This document shows positions 1-7,769 of a stretch of DNA of 18,769 bases, piece by piece. Origin of the DNA: an uncultured Lachnospiraceae bacterium (GTDB taxonomy: Bacteria > Bacillota > Clostridia > Lachnospirales > Lachnospiraceae); contig CAJUPT010000061.1 of the NCBI GenBank assembly GCA_910588405.1, forward strand, positions 1 to 18,769, given 5' to 3'. The translations under genes and the position numbers were made by a program. A model generated the notes under the pieces. The model was not told the DNA's origin. It saw only the letters and a program-made list of their open reading frames with translations, and did not search any database. Positions within the stretch are counted from its first letter, which is position 1. Every line of letters begins with the position of its first letter.

Positions 1-2
1 CG

Positions 3-914
3 GCGGTGGTACTGACCACCTGGATTTACCGTTCGATTATCCAGCCGCTGGGGCTATTGCAGAAGGCCACCAGGGAGATTAAAGAAGGAAACATGGACTT
101 TGAGCTGGAGGTGCAGGATACCAGGGATGAGATCGGCCAGCTCTGCATGGATTTTGAGGAGATGCGGCTCAGACTGAAAGAATCCGCCGAGGAAAAGATT
201 CAGTATGACAATGAGACGAAGGAATTGCTCAGTAATATTTCCCATGATTTAAAGACGCCGATCACGGCCATCAAAGGGTATGTGGAGGGTATTATGGACG
301 GAGTGGCCTCCTCCCCGGAAAAGCTGGACAAATATATCCGCACTATCTATAATAAGGCCAACGACATGGACAAGCTGATCGACGAGCTGACCTTTTACAG
401 CAAGATCGATACCAACCGGGTTCCCTATGTGTTTACCAAGATCAATGTGGCCAGTTATTTCAAGGACTGTATCGACGAGGTGGGCATTGAGCTGGAGGCG
501 AAAAATATTGAGCTGGGATACTTTAATTACTGTGAGGAGGATACGCTGGTGATTGCCGACGCGGAGCAGATGAAGCGGGTGATCAATAACATTATCAGCA
601 ATTCCGTCAAATATCTGGACAAGCGCCGGGGAATCATCAATATCAGAATTAAAGACAGGGGCGATTTTATCCAGGTGGAGATCGAGGATAACGGCAAAGG
701 CATATCCCAGAAGGATCTGCCCTATATATTCGACAGGTTTTACAGAACGGATTCTTCCAGAAATTCTTCCCAGGGAGGCAGCGGCATCGGTCTGTCCATC
801 GTCAGGAAGATTATCGAGGACCACGGAGGCCGGATCTGGGCCACCAGCAGGGAATCCACGGGAACGGTCATGCATTTTGTACTGAGAAAATACCAGGAGG
901 TCATTTATGAGTAA
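3..914 (+). CDS. Sensor histidine kinase, 3' part (5' end outside window)
   Basis: This is the C-terminal part of a membrane sensor kinase; the frame is open to the window edge, so the true start and the sensor domain are missing. Counting from the GTG at position 6, residues 1-12 look like the end of a second membrane helix. A HAMP linker follows (about 13-65), then a HisKA dimerisation domain with the H-box NISHDLKTP (His80 is the likely phosphorylation site). The HATPase_c domain shows an N-box (NNIISNSVKY), a G1 box DNGKGI and a G2 box GSGIGLSI. The gene overlaps the downstream regulator gene by 8 bp, so the two are translationally coupled and presumably form a cognate pair. The order kinase-then-regulator is the reverse of the commonest arrangement for OmpR pairs. 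The signal cannot be told because the sensor region is absent. The class is sure; a specific name is not warranted. Confidence 0.93.
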   Translation, partial: AVVLTTWIYRSIIQPLGLLQKATREIKEGNMDFELEVQDTRDEIGQLCMDFEEMRLRLKESAEEKIQYDNETKELLSNISHDLKTPITAIKGYVEGIMDGVASSPEKLDKYIRTIYNKANDMDKLIDELTFYSKIDTNRVPYVFTKINVASYFKDCIDEVGIELEAKNIELGYFNYCEEDTLVIADAEQMKRVINNIISNSVKYLDKRRGIINIRIKDRGDFIQVEIEDNGKGISQKDLPYIFDRFYRTDSSRNSSQGGSGIGLSIVRKIIEDHGGRIWATSRESTGTVMHFVLRKYQEVIYE

Positions 915-1596
915 ATTACTGATTATCGAGGATGAAGAGGCGATTGCCGAGCTGGAGAAGGACTATCTGGAGCTGAGCGGCTTTGACGTGGAGATCGAGA
1001 CGTCGGGCAACAGAGGGCTTGAGCGGGCCATGAAGGAGGATTTCGACCTGTTTATTCTGGACCTGATGCTGCCGGAGATGGACGGCTTTGAGATCTGCAA
1101 GCGGATTCGGAAAAATAAAAATACGCCGATTCTGATGGTGTCCGCCAAGAAGGACGATATTGATAAAATCAGAGGGCTGGGGCTGGGCGCCGACGATTAT
1201 ATTACGAAGCCCTTCAGCCCCAGCGAGCTGGTGGCCAGGGTGAAAGCACATCTGGCCAGGTACGAGCGGCTGATCGGCAGCACAGTGGTGGAGAATGAGA
1301 TTATCGAGATCCGGGGCCTGAAAATCGACAAGACGGCCCGCCGGGTTTATATTAACGGGGAGGAAAAGCAGTTTACGACGAAGGAGTTTGATCTGCTGAC
1401 GTTTCTGGCTCAGAATCCGAATCATGTTTATACGAAAGAGGAGCTGTTCAACAAGATCTGGGATATGGAATCCGTGGGGGATATCGCCACGGTTACGGTG
1501 CATATCAAAAAAATCCGGGAGAAGATTGAGTTTAATACGGCGAAGCCCCAGTATATTGAGACGATCTGGGGGGTAGGCTATCGGTTTAAGGTGTGA
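907..1596 (+). CDS. OmpR/PhoB-family response regulator
   Basis: A 229-residue two-domain response regulator that would take phosphate from the overlapping upstream kinase and bind DNA as a dimer. The receiver domain (about 1-115) has the acidic pocket E8/D9, the phospho-acceptor D52 in LFILDLMLPEMDG, S79 at the switch position and K101 in ITKPFSP. The C-terminal winged helix (about 133-229) contains FTTKEFDLL, a recognition-helix region with TVTVHIKKIREKI, and the terminal IWGVGYRF hairpin typical of OmpR/PhoB proteins. The ATG lies inside the last codons of the kinase gene, with GGAGG just upstream at 896-900. Nothing follows in the operon for certain: a hairpin at 1630-1667 may terminate here. 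Target genes cannot be deduced from the window. Confidence 0.95.
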   Translation: MSKLLIIEDEEAIAELEKDYLELSGFDVEIETSGNRGLERAMKEDFDLFILDLMLPEMDGFEICKRIRKNKNTPILMVSAKKDDIDKIRGLGLGADDYITKPFSPSELVARVKAHLARYERLIGSTVVENEIIEIRGLKIDKTARRVYINGEEKQFTTKEFDLLTFLAQNPNHVYTKEELFNKIWDMESVGDIATVTVHIKKIREKIEFNTAKPQYIETIWGVGYRFKV

Positions 1597-1629
1597 GAGG
1601 AAAAAACTGGATAAGGTAATGTGAATAAA

Positions 1630-1674
1630 GTTGCCCTCACTGTTTATCATAAACAGCAGAGGGTGACTTTTATT
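1630..1674 (+). terminator. Hairpin after the regulator gene, overlapping the next ribosome binding site
   Basis: A perfect 7-bp stem CTGTTTA/TAAACAG (1640-1646 with 1650-1656) has a 3-nt loop. Small bulges separate it from an outer stem CCCTC/GAGGG (1634-1638 with 1659-1663), extended by four further pairs including two G-U (1630-1633 with 1664-1667). TTTTATT follows. It could end the kinase-regulator transcript. The GAGGG of the right arm is also the only good Shine-Dalgarno for the ATG at 1675, so the hairpin could instead limit translation of the permease. Confidence 0.5.
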
Positions 1675-2706
1675 ATGGGCGAAATCAAGAAGGAAAAACT
1701 GGTAAGAGGCGGTATTTTTATTCTGGCGGCGGCTTTTGTATATCTGGGCTTTCGGTTTGCGCTGCCGGTGGTGCTGCCTTTTTGTATCGGGTGGTTTCTG
1801 GCGGTGAAGATGCGGCGGACGACCCGGTGGCTGAAAAAGCATTTGCGCATACCGGAGGCGGTGAGCGCAGGCGTTTTGCTGACGGTGGAGGCCGTGGCGG
1901 CGGGCATTGTGTTATATAGTCTGGGGGGCAGGCTGATCTGGCAGATCAGGATTTTGTCAGAGAGGCTTCCCGGGCTCTTAAGGGGTATGGAGAATGCCGT
2001 GTTTTCCTGCTGCAATCAGGCGGAGCAGGCGCTGTCTCTGCCCAGAGGCGTGCTGATCAGCGCTACGGAGCAGGCCAGGGGCTTTGTGCATATGCAGATC
2101 GAGGAAAAACTGATGCCTGCGATGGCAGGCGCGTCGGTGCCGGCGCTGAAATGGGTTCTGAAAGCCGGAGCTGTTTTTACGGTGTCGGTCATTGCCTGCG
2201 TGCTGTCGGTTACGGAGATGGACGAGCTGAAACAGAGGCAGCAGGCCTCCACCTTCGGCACGGAAGTGACGGCACTGTGCCGCCGGCTGTCTCTGGCCGG
2301 CGGGGCGTACTTTAAAAGCCAGCTTCTGATTATGGTGGTGGTGATCGGCGTCTGCATACTGGGACTGTGGATTTTAGGGAATCCCTATCCGGTGGCCATA
2401 GGCGTGGCTCTGGGTTTTGTGGACGTGCTGCCGATTCTGGGAACCGGGACAGTGTTGATTCCCTGGGCCATTGTCTGCCTGTTTCAGAAAAGGTATCTGA
2501 TGGCGGCGGGGCTGATGGTAATCTACGGCATCTGCTACTTTTTCAGAGAATACGCCGAGGCCCGCCTGATGGGCACCCAGCTTGGCATCACCGGACTGGA
2601 AACGCTGATCGCCATCTATGTGGGACTCAGTCTGTTCGGCGTCTGGGGGATGCTGCTGGGGCCGGCGGGGTATCTGGTGATACGGGAGATTATGACAATG
2701 TATTAA
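1675..2706 (+). CDS. ytvI: YtvI/AI-2E-type membrane permease
   Basis: A polytopic membrane protein of the AI-2E transporter superfamily, most like the sporulation integral membrane protein YtvI of Firmicutes. From the ATG at 1675 it has 343 residues. The N-terminus is two hydrophobic stretches around LPVVLPFCIGWFLAVK, the usual start of this family, followed by another helix, a long amphipathic middle region and a cluster of helices in the second half (VGVCILGLWILG, PILGTGTVLIPW, LIAIYVGLSLFGVWGMLLGP). I prefer ATG 1675 over the GTG at 1621: the longer form adds 18 unconserved-looking residues encoded by the hairpin, and AGAGGG lies 11 nt upstream of the ATG. Its substrate and exact role are unknown; in B. 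subtilis YtvI is only loosely tied to sporulation. The symbol is a family-level guess. Confidence 0.8.
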   Translation: MGEIKKEKLVRGGIFILAAAFVYLGFRFALPVVLPFCIGWFLAVKMRRTTRWLKKHLRIPEAVSAGVLLTVEAVAAGIVLYSLGGRLIWQIRILSERLPGLLRGMENAVFSCCNQAEQALSLPRGVLISATEQARGFVHMQIEEKLMPAMAGASVPALKWVLKAGAVFTVSVIACVLSVTEMDELKQRQQASTFGTEVTALCRRLSLAGGAYFKSQLLIMVVVIGVCILGLWILGNPYPVAIGVALGFVDVLPILGTGTVLIPWAIVCLFQKRYLMAAGLMVIYGICYFFREYAEARLMGTQLGITGLETLIAIYVGLSLFGVWGMLLGPAGYLVIREIMTMY

Positions 2707-2736
2707 CAGCTCTGCGTGAAAATAAGAAACTTTCCC

Positions 2737-2767
2737 TTGACTTAGAGCGGGCTCTAAGATGTAAAAT
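2737..2767 (+). promoter_or_regulatory. MerR-type promoter with operator dyad for the DUF362 gene
   Basis: The -35 is TTGACT (2737-2742) and the -10 is TAAAAT (2762-2767), with a 19-bp spacer. Inside the spacer is a perfect dyad, CTTAGAGC-GG-GCTCTAAG (2741-2758). An over-long spacer carrying a dyad is the hallmark of promoters that MerR-family activators untwist. The half-site resembles operators of NmlR/AdhR-like members. No MerR gene is present in the window. Confidence 0.85.
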
Positions 2768-2820
2768 AGGTGTCAGTGAAAAATGAAAACAAAAAGAAAG
2801 AGAAGAAGGAGAGTGCTGCG

Positions 2821-3693
2821 ATGAAGTCAAAGGTTTATTTTTCAAGAACGATCACGCCGGAAAAGGTGCTGGAGCTTTACAGGCTGGTTGATCAGCCGCT
2901 GTTAGGGAAAGTTGGGATCAAGGTACATTCCGGTGAGACGGGAAATCAGAATTTCCTTCGTCCGGAGTTCTGGAAGCCGGTGATCGACCATGTAGGCGGA
3001 ACGGTAGTGGAGTGCAATACGGCTTATGAAGGAACCCGCAACACGACGGAAAAGCATGTAAAGACTATGGAGGACCATGGATGGAGCAAACATTTTACCG
3101 TGGATATCCTGGACTCCCAGGGTCCGGATCTGGAGCTGGAAGTAAAAAACGGAAATAAGATTTCTAAAAATTTTGTGGGCCGGCATATGGCAGATTATGA
3201 TTCGATTCTGGTGCTTTCTCATTTTAAGGGACATCCCATGGGCGGCTTCGGCGGCGCGCTGAAACAGCTTTCCATCGGTTTTGCTTCCTCCTATGGAAAG
3301 GCGTATATTCATGGAGTGGGGGATGTGGATGCTTTCTGGACCTCCGATCATGATTCTTTCCTGGAATCCATGGCAGATGCCGCGGCTTCTGTGGCAGAGT
3401 ACTTTAAAGGAAAGATTGTATATATTAATGTGATGAAAAATATGTCGGTGGACTGTGACTGCTGTGCCGTGGCGGAAGATCCCTGCATGAAAGATATTGG
3501 TATTCTGGCGTCAACAGACCCCATTGCCATCGACCAGGCTTGCCTGGATCTGGTTTACGGGGCAAAGGACGATCCGGGACAGGCTCATCTTCTGGAACGG
3601 ATTGAGAGCAAAAACGGTGTGCATACGGTGGAGGCTGCTGCGAAGCTGGGCTTCGGGTCACGGGAGTATGAATTAATCACTGTGGAAGGATAG
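2821..3693 (+). CDS. DUF362 domain protein
   Basis: A 290-residue protein that is nearly all one DUF362 domain. The recognisable core is LSHFKGHPMGGFGGALKQLS (about 132-151), followed by SYGK and a C-terminal ASTDPIAIDQACLDLV segment. Cysteines cluster at C212, C214, C215 and C222 and could bind a metal or Fe-S cluster, but there is no ferredoxin-type CxxCxxCxxxC module as seen in many longer DUF362 proteins. The biochemical function is not known. I chose ATG 2821, which has AAGGAG 9 nt upstream (2806-2811). The GTG at 2770 lies at or before the expected transcription start of the MerR-type promoter and has no usable ribosome site. The gene appears to be a single-gene unit, closed by the terminator at 3714-3778, and is probably induced by a stress that a MerR protein senses. 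Confidence 0.85.
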   Translation: MKSKVYFSRTITPEKVLELYRLVDQPLLGKVGIKVHSGETGNQNFLRPEFWKPVIDHVGGTVVECNTAYEGTRNTTEKHVKTMEDHGWSKHFTVDILDSQGPDLELEVKNGNKISKNFVGRHMADYDSILVLSHFKGHPMGGFGGALKQLSIGFASSYGKAYIHGVGDVDAFWTSDHDSFLESMADAAASVAEYFKGKIVYINVMKNMSVDCDCCAVAEDPCMKDIGILASTDPIAIDQACLDLVYGAKDDPGQAHLLERIESKNGVHTVEAAAKLGFGSREYELITVEG

Positions 3694-3713
3694 TAGAAAA
3701 TAGAATCGGCCGT

Positions 3714-3778
3714 ACGGCAGGATTCGCACAGGGTTTGCCCCGGAAAAGAGAGGGGACCATGCGGGCCTGCCGTTTTTT
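3714..3778 (+). terminator. Structured terminator after the DUF362 gene
   Basis: An outer 8-bp stem ACGGCAGG/CCTGCCGT (3714-3721 with 3766-3773) closes on a 44-nt interior that can form CGCA/TGCG and CCCC/GGGG sub-stems, and six T follow at 3773-3778. The long branched interior is unusual for a simple terminator, but the stem plus T-run makes termination the simplest reading. Confidence 0.65.
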
Positions 3779-3844
3779 ATGGAAAATTTTAAAAAACAGT
3801 AAATGAATAAAAGAGCGAATTTTAGGCAAATCAACAGGTATTTC

Positions 3845-3873
3845 TTGACATAGCCTGGAAATTATAATATTGT
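3845..3873 (+). promoter_or_regulatory. Sigma-A type promoter for the signalling operon
   Basis: A perfect TTGACA (3845-3850), a 17-bp spacer, then TATTGT (3868-3873). An overlapping TATAAT at 3863-3868 is too close (12 bp) to serve the same -35. The predicted start of transcription near 3880 leaves a leader of about 45 nt before the ATG at 3925. Confidence 0.6.
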
Positions 3874-3924
3874 ATTTTTAGCATTGCGGATTTGAGAAAA
3901 GCCGCAGGCGGGAGGAAAGGAAGT

Positions 3925-6777
3925 ATGGTAAATATTATTATCGCGTTAGAGTGTTTTGGCATATGCCTGACGGCCATCGCCTTATTTCTTCTGTTAAACG
4001 GGGACGGCGCCAGGGAGCAGAAGCTGCTGATTATGATTATGTGCGGCTCTCTGGTACAGAACTTCGGTTATTTGCTGGAGCTGATCGCGCCCACGGTGGA
4101 GGCAGCCATGACGGCGGTCATTGTGGAAAAGGTGGGCTCTGCTTTTACGCCGCTGTGCTACTGCTGGTTTATTTATATTTATTGTTCCGTTGTCCCGCCG
4201 AAGGTGTTATTAAGGACGATTGGCGTATTCAGCTTTTTGTCCCTGCCATCGGTGATCTTTAACTGGCAGGGCCTTTTTTACCGGGAAGTCCGGTGGGTAG
4301 AAAGCGCGGGCGGTTTCTGGCATATCAGCTTAAGCTATGGTCTGCTGTATGTGTTTTTTACGATCGTTCATATTATTATTCCATATGTCCTCTGCATATA
4401 TACATTGCTGAAGGCGGTCCGTGCGTGCACGGATCGGCAGGTCAACCGTCAGTACCGGATGATTCTTGCCATTTCCACCCTGCCGGTCATCGTGCTGACG
4501 GCATATGTTTTTAAACTGGTGGGGGTATTTGATCTCACGCCGGTGACGCTGACGATTTCCATGTCCATGGTGGTCATTGTGGTCTGGAGCCGGCGCAATT
4601 ATGATTTCCGTCATCTGGCGGCGGAGAAGGTTCTGGAGAGTATGGGCGACGGAGTGATTGCGCTGGATGACCATGACCGTCTGGTCAGCTATAACCGGGC
4701 GGCGGCGACGATTTTCACCGACCTGTCCGCCCATAAGCTGGGAGAGAATATCCGGGTTGTGGAAGGGTTCCGGGAGGAAATGCTGAACAATGACATTCCC
4801 CAGAGCTTTTCCATCAGAGAACAGCACTATGAAAGCCACAGCAAGCATATAATGGATGAAAACGGCCGGATACAGGGATGCGTGATTCTGATTCTGGATA
4901 TGACCGATATGCGGGCTTATATCAACGAGATTAAGCGGGTGCGGCGTCAGGCGGAAAAGGCCAGCATCGCGAAAAGTGAATTTCTGGCGAATATGTCCCA
5001 TGAGATCCGGACGCCGATGAATGCCATTATCGGACTGAATGATATTATCATGGAGGAATGCGGGGACACGGAGATCTATGGCTATGCCAAAGATGTTCAG
5101 TCCGCGGCAAAAAATCTGCTGACAATCATCAACGATATTTTGGACCTGTCCAAAGTGGAGGCAGGCAAAATGGAACTGGTGAATGTGAATTATTACATAA
5201 AAGATATGGTGGACGATCTCATTGGCATGATGGATATGGCCGCTTCCCAGCGGGGTCTGATTCTGAAATATGAGTGCGATGAGACGATTCCCTGCCGTTA
5301 TAACGGCGATGACGGCAAAATCAAGCAGGTTTTGCTCAATATATTCAGTAACGCGATTAAATTTACCTCAAAAGGATACGTGCGCGCCTATATTACCGGA
5401 AAACCCGGGAAGAGCCCGGATGAGGAGCTGCTTACCTTCTGCGTGGAGGACACCGGCCGCGGCATCAAAGAGGAAGACCTTCCTAATATTTTTGAGGATT
5501 TCCGGCAGCTGGATTCCAAGAAGAACCGGAGTGTGGAAGGCACCGGACTGGGCCTTGCCATTGTGAGGCATCTGGTGGAGCTGATGGGAGGGACGATTCA
5601 TGTAGACAGCATTTATGGGAAAGGGACCACATTTACGATTACGCTTCCCCAGAAAATCGCGGACAGCCGTCCTGTTTCTGAGATGCCGGATATTCCCCGG
5701 CCGGAACAGAAGGTAACGGATACGTTTACGGCGCCCGGCGTGAAGGTGCTGATCGTCGATGACAATGTGATCAACCGCAAGGTGGCCAGAAGCTTTTTGA
5801 AAAGCTATTCCTTTGACCTGACCGAGGCGGAAAACGGGCCGCAGGCCATCGAGCTGGTGCGTACCGGATGGTATGATATAATTTTTATGGATCATATGAT
5901 GCCTGACATGGACGGCGTTGAGGCGGCGGAGATTATCCGCATGGATTGCGGCGAGAACGGGGCCGCCCCTGTGATGATCGCGTTGACGGCCAATGCCATG
6001 GAAGGGATGCGGGAATATTTTCTGGAGCATGGTTTTCAGGACTTTATTGCGAAGCCTCTTGACAGGAAAGCGCTGAACAGGCTTTTGCTGCGCTGGGTGC
6101 CGGAGAAGTACAGGCAGGCGGAAAAGGCGGAAGAGGAAGCCAAACCGCTGGACCCGGCGGCAATTCGGATCGATGGGGTAGATATGGACTCCGCGACGAA
6201 GTATTATTCCGGTGACGAGGAGGGCTTTGTTGAGCTGCTGGACCTTTACTGTATAGACGGCAAGCGCAAGACGGAGCTTTTATGCGAACTGGTGGAGTCG
6301 GATATTTTGCGCTACCAGATCGAGGTGCACGGACTGAAAAGTGCCTCCGCCAATATCGGGGCTATGAAGGTGTCTGCTTTGGCCCGCGCCCAGGAGAATG
6401 CCGCAGCCCAGGGGGACAGGGAATTGATCGACAGCCAATTTCCTGTGCTGCTGGCAGAATATGAGACTCTTTTGGAGAATATCGGACAGTTTCTGGAGCG
6501 GCGCAGGCAGGAGGATGGAAGAAAAGAAAAGCTGCCGGGTCTGACGATACAAAAACTGCGGGAAGAAACAGAGGCAGCTTTGGAGGAGCTGAAGCATTTC
6601 CGATCTCAGAAATGCGCGGAGCGGGTGGATATGATGCTGGCACATGAATCGCCGGAGGATGTGGAAGCGCGTCTTTTGGAGATACGGGAACAGTTGCGAT
6701 TATATGAGGATGACAATGCGGAAGATTTGCTGAGTCAGCTGCTTGACATACTTGAAAGGGAGGAAGAATGTAAATGA
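3925..6777 (+). CDS. 7TM hybrid histidine kinase with PAS, REC and HPt domains
   Basis: A 950-residue hybrid sensor kinase. Residues 1 to about 225 hold seven hydrophobic helices of the type found in 7TM-N histidine kinases, with little periplasmic sequence. A PAS-like domain follows (about 237-330, VLESMGDGVIALDDHDRLVSY). HisKA carries the H-box FLANMSHEIRTPMNAII with H359. HATPase_c has NIFSNAIKFT, DTGRGI and GTGLGLAI. The receiver has D612/D613, D656 in IIFMDHMMPDMDG, T688 and K710. The HPt domain has H802 in VHGLKSASANIGA, and about 80 residues of charged helical tail follow. All phospho-transfer residues are present, so a complete His-Asp-His relay is expected. I chose ATG 3925 over the TTG at 3892 because GGAGG lies 9 nt upstream. 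It heads an operon and overlaps the next gene by 4 bp. The ligand is unknown. Confidence 0.93.
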   Translation: MVNIIIALECFGICLTAIALFLLLNGDGAREQKLLIMIMCGSLVQNFGYLLELIAPTVEAAMTAVIVEKVGSAFTPLCYCWFIYIYCSVVPPKVLLRTIGVFSFLSLPSVIFNWQGLFYREVRWVESAGGFWHISLSYGLLYVFFTIVHIIIPYVLCIYTLLKAVRACTDRQVNRQYRMILAISTLPVIVLTAYVFKLVGVFDLTPVTLTISMSMVVIVVWSRRNYDFRHLAAEKVLESMGDGVIALDDHDRLVSYNRAAATIFTDLSAHKLGENIRVVEGFREEMLNNDIPQSFSIREQHYESHSKHIMDENGRIQGCVILILDMTDMRAYINEIKRVRRQAEKASIAKSEFLANMSHEIRTPMNAIIGLNDIIMEECGDTEIYGYAKDVQSAAKNLLTIINDILDLSKVEAGKMELVNVNYYIKDMVDDLIGMMDMAASQRGLILKYECDETIPCRYNGDDGKIKQVLLNIFSNAIKFTSKGYVRAYITGKPGKSPDEELLTFCVEDTGRGIKEEDLPNIFEDFRQLDSKKNRSVEGTGLGLAIVRHLVELMGGTIHVDSIYGKGTTFTITLPQKIADSRPVSEMPDIPRPEQKVTDTFTAPGVKVLIVDDNVINRKVARSFLKSYSFDLTEAENGPQAIELVRTGWYDIIFMDHMMPDMDGVEAAEIIRMDCGENGAAPVMIALTANAMEGMREYFLEHGFQDFIAKPLDRKALNRLLLRWVPEKYRQAEKAEEEAKPLDPAAIRIDGVDMDSATKYYSGDEEGFVELLDLYCIDGKRKTELLCELVESDILRYQIEVHGLKSASANIGAMKVSALARAQENAAAQGDRELIDSQFPVLLAEYETLLENIGQFLERRRQEDGRKEKLPGLTIQKLREETEAALEELKHFRSQKCAERVDMMLAHESPEDVEARLLEIREQLRLYEDDNAEDLLSQLLDILEREEECK

Positions 6778-7181
6778 GCCAGACAGAGGGAAGCTTTAAA
6801 AAGAATATTTTAGCGGTGGATGATGATATCATTGTTTTGACGCGGATTTCCAGTATCCTGCGGAATGATTATGATGTGGTCACCGTCAATTCGGGGGTGC
6901 GGGCATTAAAATATCTGGAATTGGAGAAGCCGGATCTGATTCTGCTGGATATTCATATGATGCAGCAGGACGGCATTGAGACGCTGCGGAAGATACGAAA
7001 TACCGAGGAATGTAAGGACATACCGGTGATCATGCTCACCGGTGTGGAGAACAAGGACACTGTTATGGAAAGTGCCAAGCTGGGAATCTGTGATTATCTG
7101 CTAAAGCCTTTTACTTCCGCGGAGCTGTTAAAAAGACTCCGCCGGGCTTTTGCACAGGAAGAACAGGAAGCGGAAGCGTGA
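6774..7181 (+). CDS. Stand-alone receiver (REC) protein
   Basis: A 135-residue single-domain response regulator. After a ten-residue lead it shows the acidic cluster D16-D18, the phospho-acceptor D59 in LILLDIHMMQQDG, T89 in VIMLTG and K111 in YLLKPF, followed by a short Glu-rich tail. There is no output domain, so it is either a phosphate shuttle or acts by protein contact. It overlaps the hybrid kinase gene by ATGA, which suggests it takes phosphate from that kinase's HPt residue H802. A spacer of 90 bp separates it from the CheX-like gene. Confidence 0.9.
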   Translation: MSQTEGSFKKNILAVDDDIIVLTRISSILRNDYDVVTVNSGVRALKYLELEKPDLILLDIHMMQQDGIETLRKIRNTEECKDIPVIMLTGVENKDTVMESAKLGICDYLLKPFTSAELLKRLRRAFAQEEQEAEA

Positions 7182-7271
7182 TGAAAATGCGGCAGAAGAT
7201 CCTTCCGGGTCAAAGGTCAAAAGGGCTTGGAAGGGGAGTTGCGGCACTAAAATAAAAAAGGAGGATACGGG

Positions 7272-7748
7272 ATGAATACTGCTTTGGCAAAAGAGGAGCT
7301 TGAGCGGATATTGGATCAGGCGGTTCAGGATGTGACGGAGCAGACCGCGGGCGTGTGTCTGCGTCAGGATAACCAGTCGCCGGGAGAAGACCTTTGCACG
7401 GTGCGGATTACCTTTGACAAAGGGTTCCATACCAGTCTGACCCTTTGTGCGGATACCGGACTGCTGAGCCGTATGGCCTGCAATTCTTTTCATGAGGAAT
7501 CGATCAGCCCGGAGGATTTGGAGGAGTTCAGCAAAGAGTATTTCAATGTGCTTTGCGGCAGAATTGCCAGGGCCATGTTTCAGGTCACAAATGTTCCGGC
7601 CCATTTCAGCCCTCCTGTTTTTTATCACGGGCGTTATGAGCCTGAGGGGAGCGAGGTGCAGTTTATGCTGACATATTCCGATGGAGACTGCGGAGGCGCG
7701 CAGTTCATTCACCATGTGCCGCGTGTCGATGAAGACGGTACGGTTTAA
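7272..7748 (+). CDS. cheX: CheX-like chemotaxis-type phosphatase
   Basis: A 158-residue protein that I assign to the CheX/CheC/FliY phosphatase class. The key evidence is a helix with E89-Y-F-N92 followed by VLCGRIARAMF, which matches the E-x2-N catalytic motif and the following Gly/Ala-rich helix; these proteins dephosphorylate CheY. One such motif and the length (CheX is about 155 residues) favour CheX over the two-motif CheC. It begins at ATG 7272 behind a strong AAGGAGG (7258-7264). Its position between two receiver genes suggests that one or both are its substrates. Overall identity to characterised CheX looks low, so the class rests mainly on the motif, length and context. Confidence 0.75.
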   Translation: MNTALAKEELERILDQAVQDVTEQTAGVCLRQDNQSPGEDLCTVRITFDKGFHTSLTLCADTGLLSRMACNSFHEESISPEDLEEFSKEYFNVLCGRIARAMFQVTNVPAHFSPPVFYHGRYEPEGSEVQFMLTYSDGDCGGAQFIHHVPRVDEDGTV

Positions 7749-7769
7749 TGAGAAAGGGGGCATATTGAA

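Noticed and set aside
2367..2786. A 139-residue plus-strand frame overlapping the end of ytvI.
   Set aside because: It is the +1 shadow of the permease gene and has the Gly/Arg/Asp-rich look of a false frame. The promoter at 2737-2767 lies inside it.
2770..2820. GTG start for the DUF362 gene.
   Set aside because: It lies only 2 nt after the -10 box, so it would be upstream of the mRNA start.
3727..3771. CGCACAGGG and a following GGAAAA...GGGGAC recall the start of a c-di-GMP-I (GEMM) riboswitch.
   Set aside because: The second helix and tetraloop-receptor part are missing, the element ends at once in six T, and it sits at the 3' end of the DUF362 gene. A terminator explains it better.
7210..7226. 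GGTCAAAGGTCAAAAGG, a short direct repeat between the REC and CheX-like genes.
   Set aside because: Only two 7-bp copies in an intra-operon spacer, with no promoter fit; too short to call a site.
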